Below, in pieces: positions 46,684-55,754 of a stretch of 64,000 bases of DNA. Each line of letters begins with the position of its first letter. The first letter of the stretch is position 1. The notes under the pieces are model-generated. The model was not told where the DNA came from. It did no database searches and saw nothing but the letters and a program-made list of their open reading frames with translations. This stretch comes from Methylocystis silviterrae. Lineage in GTDB: Bacteria > Pseudomonadota > Alphaproteobacteria > Rhizobiales > Beijerinckiaceae. The stretch covers positions 248,001 through 312,000 of the forward strand of contig NZ_JABVWW010000005.1 in the NCBI RefSeq assembly GCF_013350005.1, written 5' to 3'. The position numbers and the translations under genes are program-made.

Positions 46684-47157
46684 CTATCTTTTCATCGGAT
46701 GCAGAATGACATGCTCCTGCTCGTCGCCGTCGTTGCGGGCGACGATTGCGATCGCTGCCTCGCTGTCGCTCAAGTTCACGGGCTGATGCTGCACGTCAGG
46801 AGGAATGAAAATGAAATCACCGGCGACGTTCACGACGCTCTTTTCCAGATTTTCTCCGTACCGCGTCTCGACACGGCCCTGCAACAGATAGATCGCGGAC
46901 TCGTGCCCTTTGTGCGTGTGGGCCTGCGCCTTGCCGCCGGGAGGAATGACGACCTTCAATAAAGACAGCCCTTTTGCGCCGGCGGTCTTTGTAGAAATTC
47001 CAGGGAAGATCGGGAGCGACTGCTTCGATTGTGAGGCTTCGCCGACGCGCACCGTCACGATGTCCTTCCCGTCCTTTTTGCCTATGATCGACGTCTCGGA
47101 CGCCGCCGGCGCCACAAGGGCTACGAAGATCAAGGAAAGAAGCAATGTGTTGCGCAT
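46684..47157 (-). CDS. Secreted single-domain cupin protein
   Basis: A 157-residue periplasmic protein. A signal peptide (MRNTLLLSLIFVALVAPAAS) is followed after about 60 residues by one cupin barrel: the first motif PPGGKAQAHTHKGHESAIYL carries the metal-binding His and Glu residues, and the second, GDFIFIPPDVQHQPVNLSD, the last His. The metal ligands are intact. The substrate of such small exported cupins is unknown. The ATG at 47157 is preferred because ttggag lies 8 bases upstream; the earlier GTG overlaps that site. Divergent from the isoaspartyl peptidase gene. Confidence 0.85.
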   Translation of the reverse strand: MRNTLLLSLIFVALVAPAASETSIIGKKDGKDIVTVRVGEASQSKQSLPIFPGISTKTAGAKGLSLLKVVIPPGGKAQAHTHKGHESAIYLLQGRVETRYGENLEKSVVNVAGDFIFIPPDVQHQPVNLSDSEAAIAIVARNDGDEQEHVILHPMKR

Positions 47158-47233
47158 GGCGTTCACTCCAAAGGTTTGAGGCGCGAGACTATAGCGCAGG
47201 CGCGAGAAGCATTGACAAGCGGCTGGTTGGGCG

Positions 47234-48136
47234 ATGACGAGCGTTTCTTTGATGATCCATGGCGGCGCCGGCGCGATCCGCGATCCGCATCGTTATGAGG
47301 CTTCCTTGCGCGCGATCGTCGAATCGGGCGCCGGCCTTCTCGCAGATGGATCGTCGGCGCTAGATGCGGTCGTTCACTGCGTCGCGCTGCTCGAAGACGA
47401 TCCGCTTTACAACGCCGGTCGGGGTTCCGTGCTCAACGCCGAAGGCGCCGCACTGTGCGACGCGTCGATCATGGACGGCCGCACCCTCAAGGCGGGCGCC
47501 GTCGCGGCGGTTCGCGGCGTCAGAAATCCGGTGCGCCTTGCATATGAGGTGATGGAGAAGAGCGGCCATGTGCTGCTCGTCGGCGCCGGCGCCGAGCGCT
47601 TCGCGCGAGAGCGGCAGTTAGCGTTCGAAAGCGAAGATTATTTCCGGACAGAGGAACGCGTCGCGCAGCTCGCCAAGGCGAAGCGAAAGCATGAGACCGC
47701 GCTCGATCACTCCGACGCGACCGACGCGAAACTCGGCACGGTCGGCGCCGTCGCGCGCGATCGCAACGGCGATCTTGCGGCCGCGACGTCAACTGGAGGC
47801 GTCGTGAACCAGCGTTTCGGCCGCGTCGGCGATTCGCCGCTCATCGGCGCGGGAACATTCGCCGATAACGCCAGTTGTGCGGTGTCCTGCACCGGCGTCG
47901 GCGAGGATTTCATCCGCACTGCGCTGGCGCGCACGGCCGCGTGTTTCGTCGAATTCCGCTCAATGCAGGCTGAAGAAGCGGCCAGCGCCGCCATACGCTA
48001 TCTCGTCGACAGAGTGGACGGCCGCGGCGGCCTCATCCTTGTCGATCGCGAGGGAAGATGCGGACGGGCGCACTCGACTCCGGGGATGCTGACGGCGACG
48101 TTCGCTGCGGGCGGCGTACGGGTCGAGACAACATAG
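47234..48136 (+). CDS. iaaA: Isoaspartyl peptidase / plant-type L-asparaginase
   Basis: A 300-residue Ntn-hydrolase precursor that cleaves itself into alpha and beta chains and removes isoaspartyl residues from peptides or hydrolyses asparagine. The N-terminus IHGGAGAIRD is the family hallmark. The nucleophile is Thr169 in KLGTVGAVARDRNG, the autocleavage point, followed by the substrate-binding ATSTGG and GDSPLIGAGTFAD. All key residues are present. Start ATG at 47234. The protein has no signal peptide, so it is cytosolic. Confidence 0.93.
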   Translation: MTSVSLMIHGGAGAIRDPHRYEASLRAIVESGAGLLADGSSALDAVVHCVALLEDDPLYNAGRGSVLNAEGAALCDASIMDGRTLKAGAVAAVRGVRNPVRLAYEVMEKSGHVLLVGAGAERFARERQLAFESEDYFRTEERVAQLAKAKRKHETALDHSDATDAKLGTVGAVARDRNGDLAAATSTGGVVNQRFGRVGDSPLIGAGTFADNASCAVSCTGVGEDFIRTALARTAACFVEFRSMQAEEAASAAIRYLVDRVDGRGGLILVDREGRCGRAHSTPGMLTATFAAGGVRVETT

Positions 48137-48147
48137 GCGCAGTCGTC

Positions 48148-48471
48148 TCAGGTCGCCCCCGTGCGTGGCGCACGCCGTCGACGCTCGGCGACCCGTTGTG
48201 CCAGCGGGTGTCTCCGATCGAGCGCAAGTTGGGTCAACTGCGCGACGAAACTTGAGGCGTCGGTTTCGCCGGCAATCTCGAAGCGGCACATCAAACCTTG
48301 CGGTCCGCCCGCATCGAAGATGTCGACGACGACGAGCCGCGGCGCGCTCCTCCCGACCGCGCCGTGCGCGCGCAGAAATGCGAGGAGCGCCGGTCGGGGG
48401 CGAGCGGAGAGCGGCAGGGCGTCGCGAAGACTATGGATGAGACTTTCCCGATTGACGCGATCAAAATCCAT
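48148..48471 (-). CDS. Hypothetical protein
   Basis: A 107-residue basic protein I do not recognise. It has a helical start (RESLIHSLRDALPLSARPRP), a strand pair (PRLVVVDIFDAGG, LMCRFEIAGETDASSFVA) and an Arg-rich tail. It is convergent with iaaA, 11 bases away. The ATG at 48471 is chosen because GGAG lies 6 bases upstream. Coding character is fair; the opposite strand is also open in places. Confidence 0.55.
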   Translation of the reverse strand: MDFDRVNRESLIHSLRDALPLSARPRPALLAFLRAHGAVGRSAPRLVVVDIFDAGGPQGLMCRFEIAGETDASSFVAQLTQLALDRRHPLAQRVAERRRRAPRTGAT

Positions 48472-48754
48472 TTGCCGCTCCATCAATAAGCAAAAATTCG
48501 ATGCAATCACAGGCGTTTAGCAGACTTCAAAAAAAGACGCGGGTTTAAACAATCCGTCAAGCTGAGCGGCGCTCCTTTCCTGTGCATAGAACGGCGTCGC
48601 CAAGCCGGCGGCGCCGAACGACATTTATCAAGTCAACAGCGATCGCTTAGCGGTATTTGGAGATGAGATCCTGACGGAGAGCGAAATTCCGCGCGCGCTC
48701 AGAAGCCAGCCCTTGAACGCTATCCGATCCGCTCATGAAAAACGCAAGTTGCGG

Positions 48755-50590
48755 TCAGTCCAGTTCAAACTTTTCTTTGTAATCGTGCTTGAGTGATGCG
48801 TCCTGATCGTCTTTGCGCAAATAACAATCGCCGATCACCAGCGTGTCCATCTCCGTGCCCATGAAGCAGCCGAAGGCGTCCTCTGGGGTGCAGACGATGG
48901 GTTCGCCGCGCACATTAAAGCTCGTATTGACGAGCACGGGACAGGCGGTCATTCGCTTGAACGCCGAAAGCAGCGCGTGATAGCGCGGATTCGTCTCCTG
49001 ATGCACGGTCTGAATCCGCGCGGAATAGTCGACGTGGGTCACGGCCGGAATCGAGCTGCGCGGAACATTGAGCTTGTCGATGCCAAACAGATTCTGCTGC
49101 TCAGCCGTCATTGCGTGACGATGCTTTTCGGCGACATCGGCGACGAGCAGCATGTACGGGGAATCGCCTTCGAGCTCGAACCAGTCGGCGACATCCTCAC
49201 GCAACACGGACGGCGCGAAGGGCCGAAACGACTCGCGATATTTGATTTTGAGATTGAGCGTTTTCTGCATCGTGTCGGAACGCGGATCGCCCAGAATCGA
49301 CCGTCCGCCAAGCGCGCGCGGCCCGAATTCCATTCGGCCTTGAAACCAACCGACCGCTTTCTCGTCGGCAAGGTCCCGCGCCGCCGCTTCGATAAGATCG
49401 CCTTCCGCCATCGGCTCGAATCTGGCGCCAACGGCATGCAGCCGGCGCTCGATCTCGGCTTGCGGGAATGAAGGACCGAGATAGGAGCCGCGCATGGCGT
49501 CGCCGCCGCCGTTGAGGCGTCGGGAGTTTTTCTTGTAGTGATAGTAGCCGGCGAGCGCTGCGCCGAGCGCGCCGCCAGCGTCGCCCGCCGCCGGCTGAAT
49601 CCAGATCTGGTCAAAGCTGCCGTCGCGCAGCAGTTTTCCATTCGCGACGCAATTCAGCGCCACGCCGCCGGCGAGACAAAGATTGCGTGCGCCGGTCTCT
49701 TTGGCGAGCGCGCGGGTGAGCCTGAGAACGATCTCCTCGGTGACCGCCTGTATCGAGGCGGCGAGATCCATGTGACGCTGCGTCAGGAGTTCCTCCGGCT
49801 TGCGCGCCGGGCCGCCGAAAAGTTCGTCGAACTTGGCGTTGGTCATCCGCAAGCCGGTGCAATAGTCGAAATATGACTGATCGAGCCGAAAGGTGCCGTC
49901 CGGCTTCAGGTCGATCAAATTGTCCAGGATCACGTCGGCGTATTTCGGCTCGCCATAGGGGGCAAGGCCCATCAGCTTGTATTCGCCGGAGTTCACCTTG
50001 AACCCGGTGTAATATGTGAACGCCGAATACAGCAGGCCGAGCGAATGCGGGAAGCGCAATTCTCGCTGCATGGTCAGTTGATTGTCACTGCCGAAAGCGA
50101 CCGACGTCGTCGCCCACTCGCCGACCCCATCCATCGTCAGAACGATCGCGTCCTTGAACGGAGAGGGGTAGAAGGCGCTGGCGGCGTGGCTGAAGTGATG
50201 CTCGGCGAACAGCAGCCTTTTCGCCCAGTCGACATCCGCCGAATAGGCCTTCATCTCTTTCAGCAGCAGCGACTTTTGAAAAAGCTTTTCGCGCAGCCAG
50301 AGCGGCAGCGACATTTTGAACGACTGAAATCCGCGCGGCGCAAAGGCGATATAGGTTTCCAGCAGCCGCTCGAATTTGATGAACGGCTTGTCGTAGAAGG
50401 CGACGAAATCAATGTCTTCAGGCGTGGCGCCGGCCGCTTCAAGACAGTAGTCGATCGCGTGACGCGGAAAGCGCGAGTCGTGCTTTTTGCGCGAGAATCG
50501 CTCTTCCTGAGCGGCGGCGATGATTTCGCCATCCTCCACCACGGCGGCTGCGCTGTCGTGGTAGAAGGCGGAGATGCCAAGTATCCGCAT
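48755..50590 (-). CDS. Carbamoyltransferase (NodU/TobZ/SxtI-like)
   Basis: A 611-residue O-carbamoyltransferase that transfers a carbamoyl group from carbamoyl phosphate, via carbamoyl-AMP, to a hydroxyl. The N-terminal Kae1-like domain (about residues 1-370) starts ILGISAFYHDSAAAVVEDGE and includes FAEHHFSHAASAFYPSPF with metal-binding His residues and LAGGVALNCVANGKLL. The YrdC-like C-terminal domain (about 400-590) holds VGWFQGRMEFGPRALGGRS and TSFNVRGEPIVCTPEDA. It is the last gene of the SGNH-sxtJ-sxtK-carbamoyltransferase unit, 6 bases after the sxtK-like stop. The acceptor is unknown; a cell-surface glycan or secondary metabolite is plausible. Confidence 0.9.
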   Translation of the reverse strand: MRILGISAFYHDSAAAVVEDGEIIAAAQEERFSRKKHDSRFPRHAIDYCLEAAGATPEDIDFVAFYDKPFIKFERLLETYIAFAPRGFQSFKMSLPLWLREKLFQKSLLLKEMKAYSADVDWAKRLLFAEHHFSHAASAFYPSPFKDAIVLTMDGVGEWATTSVAFGSDNQLTMQRELRFPHSLGLLYSAFTYYTGFKVNSGEYKLMGLAPYGEPKYADVILDNLIDLKPDGTFRLDQSYFDYCTGLRMTNAKFDELFGGPARKPEELLTQRHMDLAASIQAVTEEIVLRLTRALAKETGARNLCLAGGVALNCVANGKLLRDGSFDQIWIQPAAGDAGGALGAALAGYYHYKKNSRRLNGGGDAMRGSYLGPSFPQAEIERRLHAVGARFEPMAEGDLIEAAARDLADEKAVGWFQGRMEFGPRALGGRSILGDPRSDTMQKTLNLKIKYRESFRPFAPSVLREDVADWFELEGDSPYMLLVADVAEKHRHAMTAEQQNLFGIDKLNVPRSSIPAVTHVDYSARIQTVHQETNPRYHALLSAFKRMTACPVLVNTSFNVRGEPIVCTPEDAFGCFMGTEMDTLVIGDCYLRKDDQDASLKHDYKEKFELD

Positions 50591-50596
50591 CGCGCT

Positions 50597-50743
50597 TTAA
50601 AAGAGCGTGTAGATGAACGGAGCGACCGCGGTGCCCTGCAGAACGATCAGCGCGCCGATCAGCAGCATGATGACGAGAACCGGCGCCATCCAGTATTTCT
50701 TACTGGTCTTGAGATAATCCCAAAGTTCGAGCAGGAAGCTCAT
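50597..50743 (-). CDS. Small SxtK-like membrane protein (DUF5989)
   Basis: A 48-residue protein. An amphipathic start MSFLLELWDYLKTSKKYW is followed by one membrane helix, PVLVIMLLIGALIVLQGTA. This is the pattern of DUF5989 (SxtK in the saxitoxin cluster). ggagagagagaga precedes the ATG at 50743. It sits between the sxtJ-like gene and the carbamoyltransferase, the same trio found around sxtI. Function unknown. Confidence 0.8.
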   Translation of the reverse strand: MSFLLELWDYLKTSKKYWMAPVLVIMLLIGALIVLQGTAVAPFIYTLF

Positions 50744-50756
50744 TCTCTCTCTCTCC

Positions 50757-51173
50757 TCAGAACTGCTTGCTCATGTCGCTCGCCCCTTCGGGCGTATTAC
50801 GCATGGTCCAGTAGGACGTCGCGCTCTTGTCGAACGCAAGTTTGAGCGGATCGACGCGGCGCAGCCGGAAAATCACCGCGATCGGGAGGATCACTCCAAA
50901 GAACAGGACGCCCATGATGATCGGGTTGGTGATTTTGTGCAGCGCCAAGCCCAGCTGGTGCCACAGTCGGTTCAGCGGCCGCAGTTTGGCTGGCGCGAGG
51001 AACGCCGCCGCGGCGAAACCAAGCGCAGCAGCGAGCCCCCAGAAATGAGGCGCCTCGCCGTGCCGAAGCGGCAGCATGCTGATGACCGTGATCGCCGCGG
51101 CCATCACCAGACCGAACGATCGATCGGACCCCATGGCGGCGGAACGGTCTCTCGAATAGTCCTCATGCGACAT
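50757..51173 (-). CDS. SxtJ-family membrane protein
   Basis: A 138-residue protein with about three membrane helices: LVMAAAITVISMLPL, FWGLAAALGFAAAAFLAP and IIMGVLFFGVILPIAVIF. The stretch LNRLWHQLGLALHKITNP between helices and the tail DKSATSYWTMRN are typical of SxtJ proteins. The start is the ATG at 51173 after an upstream gap of about 110 bases. It forms a conserved trio with the sxtK-like gene and carbamoyltransferase; the role in carbamoylation is not known. Confidence 0.82.
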   Translation of the reverse strand: MSHEDYSRDRSAAMGSDRSFGLVMAAAITVISMLPLRHGEAPHFWGLAAALGFAAAAFLAPAKLRPLNRLWHQLGLALHKITNPIIMGVLFFGVILPIAVIFRLRRVDPLKLAFDKSATSYWTMRNTPEGASDMSKQF

Positions 51174-51285
51174 TCAGACGAGACCCCCCAAGTCGCCTCA
51201 ACGACAAATTATCTGCAAGGCTGGCGAACCGCAAATTTCCCATGACCTTCCCATGACTTGCCGTATGGTTTCGCTCCCCGCGTAC

Positions 51286-52449
51286 TCATTCGTAATTCTT
51301 AATGAGACCGTTCGCCAGGAGCGCGTTGCCCTTCGCGTTGAAGTGAAAGTCTCCCCAGAAATACAACGATCTAATGAAATCGGGATCTTGCGCTTTATAG
51401 GCGAAAAAGTCGGGAAAGTGATCGAAAAATTTTCTGCATTTGCCGGCGCACCAGTCGCGCCAGACGCGCGCTTGCCGCGAATTTTCAACGTCGTAAAGCA
51501 GCTGCTGCGGCCATGGATAGACCCCGACTGAAAGCGCAATCCCGCGCGACGACAGGAGTTCGTAGAGGCGATCCAATTGCTTCTTCGCCTTTTCGATAGA
51601 CGCGTCGATCCCTAATGGGCCATAGCAGCTTGAATTCTCGCTATATGTCCAGCTTGCACGCGTGTAATCGGGGCTGTAGACGACGCCCGATTTTGAAAGG
51701 TCCTCGAAGGACGCTCGCCCGAGCGCTCTCCCCAACTCCGCTGCGTAGCGCATCTGGCCATAGAACTCCGCCATATAAGAGACTTTCTCCCACCACCTCT
51801 TTGGTGGTTGTGGCAGCGGCGGCCGCGGGACAGGGGAACAAACGTTTGCAGTGGGCTGAAACACGCCCATCTGCAATACGCCATTTTGATCATACGAATA
51901 GAAAACGCCTTCGTCCTGTATGTCGGAGATATCAATGTAAACCACAGCCTCGTCGAACTTGAGGCCGGCGTCGAGGAGATATTTGAGTTTCTCGTAATAG
52001 ACGGACGGCGCGTAGCTCGAGACTCCCGCATTCAACACATCGAGTGCGGGAAAAGCCTGCGCGAAAAGGCCGACAAAAGACTGTTCATAGGGGACGCCGG
52101 GACTCTCAGTGAAGGAATCGCCGATAAAGATGACGCGCTTGCGGTCCACCGTCATCGGCACGCTGCGTACGGCGGCGTCTCTAAAGCCCAGTGAATTGGT
52201 GAAAATGGGAACTATATTGGAGCCCCAGGCGTCGAAGCCGTTAAAATTGGGCTTCAGGCCATGGGTGTAATGCGGATCGCGAACCCTCAACTCGTTTTTC
52301 ACAGGCGCCAGAAATGGATTGCCGCCGGTGTAGACGAGATGAAGAACAATCTCCGCAACGACGACGAGACTGACGAGCAGGCCAAAGTTGATGAAAAGAA
52401 TGCGAAACAGCTTGTACGCTGAGTTTTTGCGCGACCACGACATCGACAT
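51286..52449 (-). CDS. Membrane-anchored SGNH/GDSL-type hydrolase-like protein
   Basis: A 387-residue protein with an N-terminal signal anchor (LFINFGLLVSLVVVAEIVLHL, about residues 18-38) and an extracytoplasmic domain of SGNH fold. VIFIGDSFTESPGV (about 110) is the block I GDS motif with the catalytic Ser. LNAGVSSYAPSVYY fits block II. The end FWGDFHFNAKGNALLA has the D-x-H-like block V (DFH) that supplies the catalytic pair. Such proteins remove or add acyl groups on glycans. It lies upstream of the SxtJ/K/carbamoyltransferase genes and may act on the same product. Start at 52449 or at the second Met six bases on. Confidence 0.82.
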   Translation of the reverse strand: MSMSWSRKNSAYKLFRILFINFGLLVSLVVVAEIVLHLVYTGGNPFLAPVKNELRVRDPHYTHGLKPNFNGFDAWGSNIVPIFTNSLGFRDAAVRSVPMTVDRKRVIFIGDSFTESPGVPYEQSFVGLFAQAFPALDVLNAGVSSYAPSVYYEKLKYLLDAGLKFDEAVVYIDISDIQDEGVFYSYDQNGVLQMGVFQPTANVCSPVPRPPLPQPPKRWWEKVSYMAEFYGQMRYAAELGRALGRASFEDLSKSGVVYSPDYTRASWTYSENSSCYGPLGIDASIEKAKKQLDRLYELLSSRGIALSVGVYPWPQQLLYDVENSRQARVWRDWCAGKCRKFFDHFPDFFAYKAQDPDFIRSLYFWGDFHFNAKGNALLANGLIKNYE

Positions 52450-52610
52450 TCGCCAAATTTGGCTTCCCCAAGAAGGTGAGCATCACTCTTGTCATAGTTC
52501 GACTGAAATGAGCAAGCTTCCTTTGCAAAAAATTGTTTTGCGACGTCGAATGCCGGAAGGCCTTTGCTGTGCGCTAAGAAGCCGCAGTGAATCGCGTCTC
52601 GGAGCTGCTC

Positions 52611-54275
52611 ATGACCCCGCGTCTCAGTCGTTCGCTTGCTGAAATCCTGCCGGGCTCGGCGTCGTTGCGGATGTTCTGCGCGGCCCTCGCCGTCGCATGG
52701 GGCGGCTGCGCAGTCCATGCGCGCGAAGTTTTAAGCGCCGCCGCCGTGCGCGACACGTCTGCGGCGCTGGAAGGCCTGCGCGGCAATGGCGCCGCTCTAC
52801 GCAGCTTTCTTGTCGAAATGCCGAAAGGCGCCGATTTGCACAATCACCTTGCGGGCGCCGTCTATGCGGAGAGCGCTTTGGCTTGGGCGCGCGCCGAGGG
52901 CTGGTGTTTCGACGTCAAGAGCAAGGCGGCGCTGCCGCCGCCTTGCGACGCCGTGTCGAAGCCGCCTCTCGCGGAAGCGCTGCGCTCGACGCAGGCCTAT
53001 CGAGACGCGATCAACGCCTGGTCGATGCGCGACGTCATCACCGCGCACGTCAGCGGCCATGATCAGTTCTTCAACAGCTTCTTTCGGTTCTCAGACGTGA
53101 CGGGAAACAATGTCGGCGCCGCCCTCGCCGAGGTCGTCGAGCGCGCCGCCTCGCAGAACGTCTTGTATCTCGAATTGATGATCAGTCCGCTGATGGGCGA
53201 GGCGCGCGATCTTGGCGAGCAGATCGGCTGGAAGGACGATCCCGACGCAATGCTTGCGGCGCTCGACGGCAAAGGTCTTGGCGACCTCGTCCAGCGCGCG
53301 GCGGAGAGCGTGGTCGCCGTCGTCGCCGACAAGGACCGGCGACTCGCCTGCAGCGACGCGATTCATCGTCGGCCCGGATGCGACGTCGCGGTACGGTTTC
53401 TCGCCCAGGTCTATCGCAATGTCGATCGCGCGAAATTATTCGCGCAGACGGCGCTTGCGGCGCGCCTCGCCTCGCGCGACGGGCCGGTTGTCGGATTGAA
53501 CCTCGTCGCGGCTGAGGACGATGTAATCACGTTGGGAAATTATAGCGATCAGATGCGAATCGTCGGCGACATCGGGCGCCGACACCCGAAGGCGCGGATC
53601 AGTCTTCATGCGGGGGAGCTGACAATGGGGCTCGTTCCTCCCAAGGATCTGACCTTCCATATTCGCGAGGCGGTCGAGGTCGCCGGCGCGGGGCGCATCG
53701 GCCATGGCGTCGACATCGGCTTCGAGCGCGACGCCAAAGGTCTGATGGCAAGAATGGCGCGCGAAGGAATAATGGTCGAGATCAATCTCACGTCCAATGC
53801 GCAAATTCTCGGCGTCGAAGGCGCGGACCATCCATTCCCGCTCTATCGCAACGCGGGCGTGCCGACGGCGTTATCGACCGACGACGAGGGCGTATCGCGA
53901 ATCGATCTCACGCACGAATATCAGCGCGCCGCGCGCGTCTACCAACTTTCCTACCGCGACTTGAAACAGCTGTCTCGAAACAGTCTGACGTACGCTTTTC
54001 TTCCCGGCGAGAGCCTGTGGCGCGATCCTGCGGCCGCGCGCCCCGTTTCGGCTTGCCGCAACGCACAGCTTGGCGGGACTTCGCCTTCCGCCGGGTGTCG
54101 TCGTTTCTTGGCCGGTTCCGAAAAAGCCAGACGGCAATGGGAGCTCGAGACGCGTTTCGCGCGCTTCGAGTCGAAATGGAGCGGGGGCGAGGGAAAGCCA
54201 GCGAACAGCGTTGCGCTCGCTTCCCCGCCTTGGTCGTCGGCCAAACGTGAGCGTTCCTCGCGCGGCGTTCGCTAA
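52611..54275 (+). CDS. Exported adenosine deaminase-like amidohydrolase
   Basis: A 554-residue protein of the metallo-dependent adenosine deaminase/ADGF superfamily. A signal peptide (residues about 1-38, ending GGCAVHA) implies periplasmic location. Motifs are intact: zinc ligands GADLHNHLAGA, the later LHAGE with the catalytic Glu, RIGHGVD, and STDDEGVSR for the metal Asp. A long N-terminal insert is as in eukaryotic growth-factor-type deaminases. The ATG at 52611 is chosen because ggag lies 6 bases upstream; a GTG at 52587 is in frame. The tail after residue 480 is basic and poorly conserved. Substrate (adenosine or another purine) is inferred. Confidence 0.85.
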   Translation: MTPRLSRSLAEILPGSASLRMFCAALAVAWGGCAVHAREVLSAAAVRDTSAALEGLRGNGAALRSFLVEMPKGADLHNHLAGAVYAESALAWARAEGWCFDVKSKAALPPPCDAVSKPPLAEALRSTQAYRDAINAWSMRDVITAHVSGHDQFFNSFFRFSDVTGNNVGAALAEVVERAASQNVLYLELMISPLMGEARDLGEQIGWKDDPDAMLAALDGKGLGDLVQRAAESVVAVVADKDRRLACSDAIHRRPGCDVAVRFLAQVYRNVDRAKLFAQTALAARLASRDGPVVGLNLVAAEDDVITLGNYSDQMRIVGDIGRRHPKARISLHAGELTMGLVPPKDLTFHIREAVEVAGAGRIGHGVDIGFERDAKGLMARMAREGIMVEINLTSNAQILGVEGADHPFPLYRNAGVPTALSTDDEGVSRIDLTHEYQRAARVYQLSYRDLKQLSRNSLTYAFLPGESLWRDPAAARPVSACRNAQLGGTSPSAGCRRFLAGSEKARRQWELETRFARFESKWSGGEGKPANSVALASPPWSSAKRERSSRGVR

Positions 54276-54421
54276 AGAAGGCTGCGGCCCTGAATGACGC
54301 GCAGAATGATCACGATGATCGCGATCACAAGCAGAATGTGAATGAAGCCGCCGAGGGTATATGAGGAGACCAGCCCGAGCAGCCACATGATGATGAGGAT
54401 GACCGCGATCGTTTCAAGCAT
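54272..54421 (-). CDS. Small lmo0937-like membrane protein
   Basis: A 49-residue hydrophobic protein with two membrane segments: MLETIAVILIIMWLLGLV and then GGFIHILLVIAIIVIILRVI, ending QGRSLL. This is the widespread lmo0937/DUF5670 pattern, often stress-linked, function unknown. The ATG is at 54421. Its stop overlaps that of the convergent deaminase gene by four bases. Confidence 0.82.
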   Translation of the reverse strand: MLETIAVILIIMWLLGLVSSYTLGGFIHILLVIAIIVIILRVIQGRSLL

Positions 54422-54453
54422 TGTTCAGCCTTCCATTTGGCCAGCAAGGGAGG

Positions 54454-54786
54454 TTACAACTTTTTGCCAAGCGACTTTGCGTCGGTCTCGACCTTTTTCC
54501 AAGCGCCCTTGAGCTTGCTCCAGAAAGACTCTTGCGGCGCCTTCTTGCAATCGTCGATGACCATGGGAATGACCTTCTCCGTGCCTTCGATATCGACGTC
54601 CGTTGCGAGCGGCTTGCCTTTCTTGCTCTGCGCTGAGGACCAGTAGATCACCTTCGGCTGAAATTGGTCGTCGACCGCCAGGAAATCCTCGCATGTCCAC
54701 TTGGACGTCGGCTTCTTCGTTTCGGCGAGCGCGTTCGTCGCAAAAAAAGATAATGCGGCCGCGGCAATGAAATAAACTGGCTTCAT
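54454..54786 (-). CDS. HdeA-like periplasmic acid-stress chaperone
   Basis: A 110-residue exported protein. The signal peptide KPVYFIAAAALSFFATNALA is followed by the HdeA start KWTCEDFLAVDDQFQPKVIY. It keeps the two Cys that form the disulfide in this family (one in TCEDF, one in IDDCKKAP). The C-terminal tail is Lys-rich. HdeA monomers prevent protein clumping in an acid periplasm. The ATG at 54786 has ggagc upstream; the frame's earlier Met is not needed. It may share a transcript with the next small membrane gene. Confidence 0.85.
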   Translation of the reverse strand: MKPVYFIAAAALSFFATNALAETKKPTSKWTCEDFLAVDDQFQPKVIYWSSAQSKKGKPLATDVDIEGTEKVIPMVIDDCKKAPQESFWSKLKGAWKKVETDAKSLGKKL

Positions 54787-54887
54787 AGGATGCTCCTTCG
54801 AGTCCACGCCTTCTGCGAAAGCGCCGACGAGAGTCTATTGCGGAATTGAGCCGGTATCCAGTTGGAGCTGGCGCCGTCGCAGACCCG

Positions 54888-55679
54888 CTATTCCACCGCC
54901 AAAATGACGTCCGCAGCGTCGAAGGTCGCCAGGGCGGCGTCCCCTTCCTTCAGTCCCATATCTTCAACGAGGTGGCGCGGCGTCACCGCGGTCATCGTCT
55001 TTCCGAAACCGACGTCGAGCAGGATTTCGCTATTGCGCTCGGCGTCAATCCGCTGCGTGACTACGCCGCGGAAGCAATTGCGCTGCAGCGGCGCCGCGTC
55101 GCCGGCGGGCGCCAGATTGACGAAGGACGCCTTGATCAGCGCCAGCGCCTTGCGCCCGCGAGAAAGGCCCAGTCGCTCGGCTGATTCATTGGTGACGATC
55201 GCCAGGATCGTATCCTTTTCCGACACCCGCAGCGTCACTTCGACGTCGACCGGCCACTTCTTGACCTGAGTCACTTCCGCGCGAAAAACATTGCGCGCGG
55301 AAATTGTCATGCCCGTGGTCCACAGCAGAAAATCCTCGGCGCCCGCGAGACCCTCTTCGGCGATCGTCTCGGAGATGCGCGCAAGCTTCTCTTCGAGGCG
55401 GTGGAAGGTGGCGATCAGCCGACGCCCTTCCTCCGTCACCTCGGCGCCGCCGCCGCTGCGACCTCCAGCCTTGGTGATGAAGGCTGGCGTGGGCAAAAGA
55501 TTGTTGATCGCGTTCACCGCGTCCCATGCGGCCTTGTAGCTGAAGCCGACGGCCTTGGCGGCCTTGGTAATGCTGCCGTGAAGGGCGACGGCCTCGAGAA
55601 GCTTCACGCGGTCGCGGCCGACAAGGAGTCGGCCCTCGCTCCGCAGCGCCAGTGAAGCATCGATCTTGCCTTCGGCCAT
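54888..55679 (-). CDS. modE: Molybdate-responsive regulator ModE
   Basis: A 263-residue ModE. The LysR-type winged-helix DNA-binding domain (about residues 15-115) includes RVKLLEAVALHGSITKAAKA and AAWDAVNAINNLLPTPAFI, with the GGRSGGGAEVTEEGRRLI wing. Two Mop/TOBE molybdate-binding domains follow: about 125-190 (SARNVFRAEVTQVKKWPVDV) and 197-262 (RNCFRGVVTQRIDAERNSE). It binds molybdate or tungstate and then operator DNA. It is transcribed away from, and lies about 1.3 kb from, the TonB operon that carries a ModE-like palindrome. No modABC genes are in the window. Confidence 0.92.
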   Translation of the reverse strand: MAEGKIDASLALRSEGRLLVGRDRVKLLEAVALHGSITKAAKAVGFSYKAAWDAVNAINNLLPTPAFITKAGGRSGGGAEVTEEGRRLIATFHRLEEKLARISETIAEEGLAGAEDFLLWTTGMTISARNVFRAEVTQVKKWPVDVEVTLRVSEKDTILAIVTNESAERLGLSRGRKALALIKASFVNLAPAGDAAPLQRNCFRGVVTQRIDAERNSEILLDVGFGKTMTAVTPRHLVEDMGLKEGDAALATFDAADVILAVE

Positions 55680-55754
55680 GTCCTGCGTCCCGCCTCATCG
55701 CCCGGATACAGGGCAAGACGGCCGGAGGCAACCGCGGCTATGATGAATGTTCGG

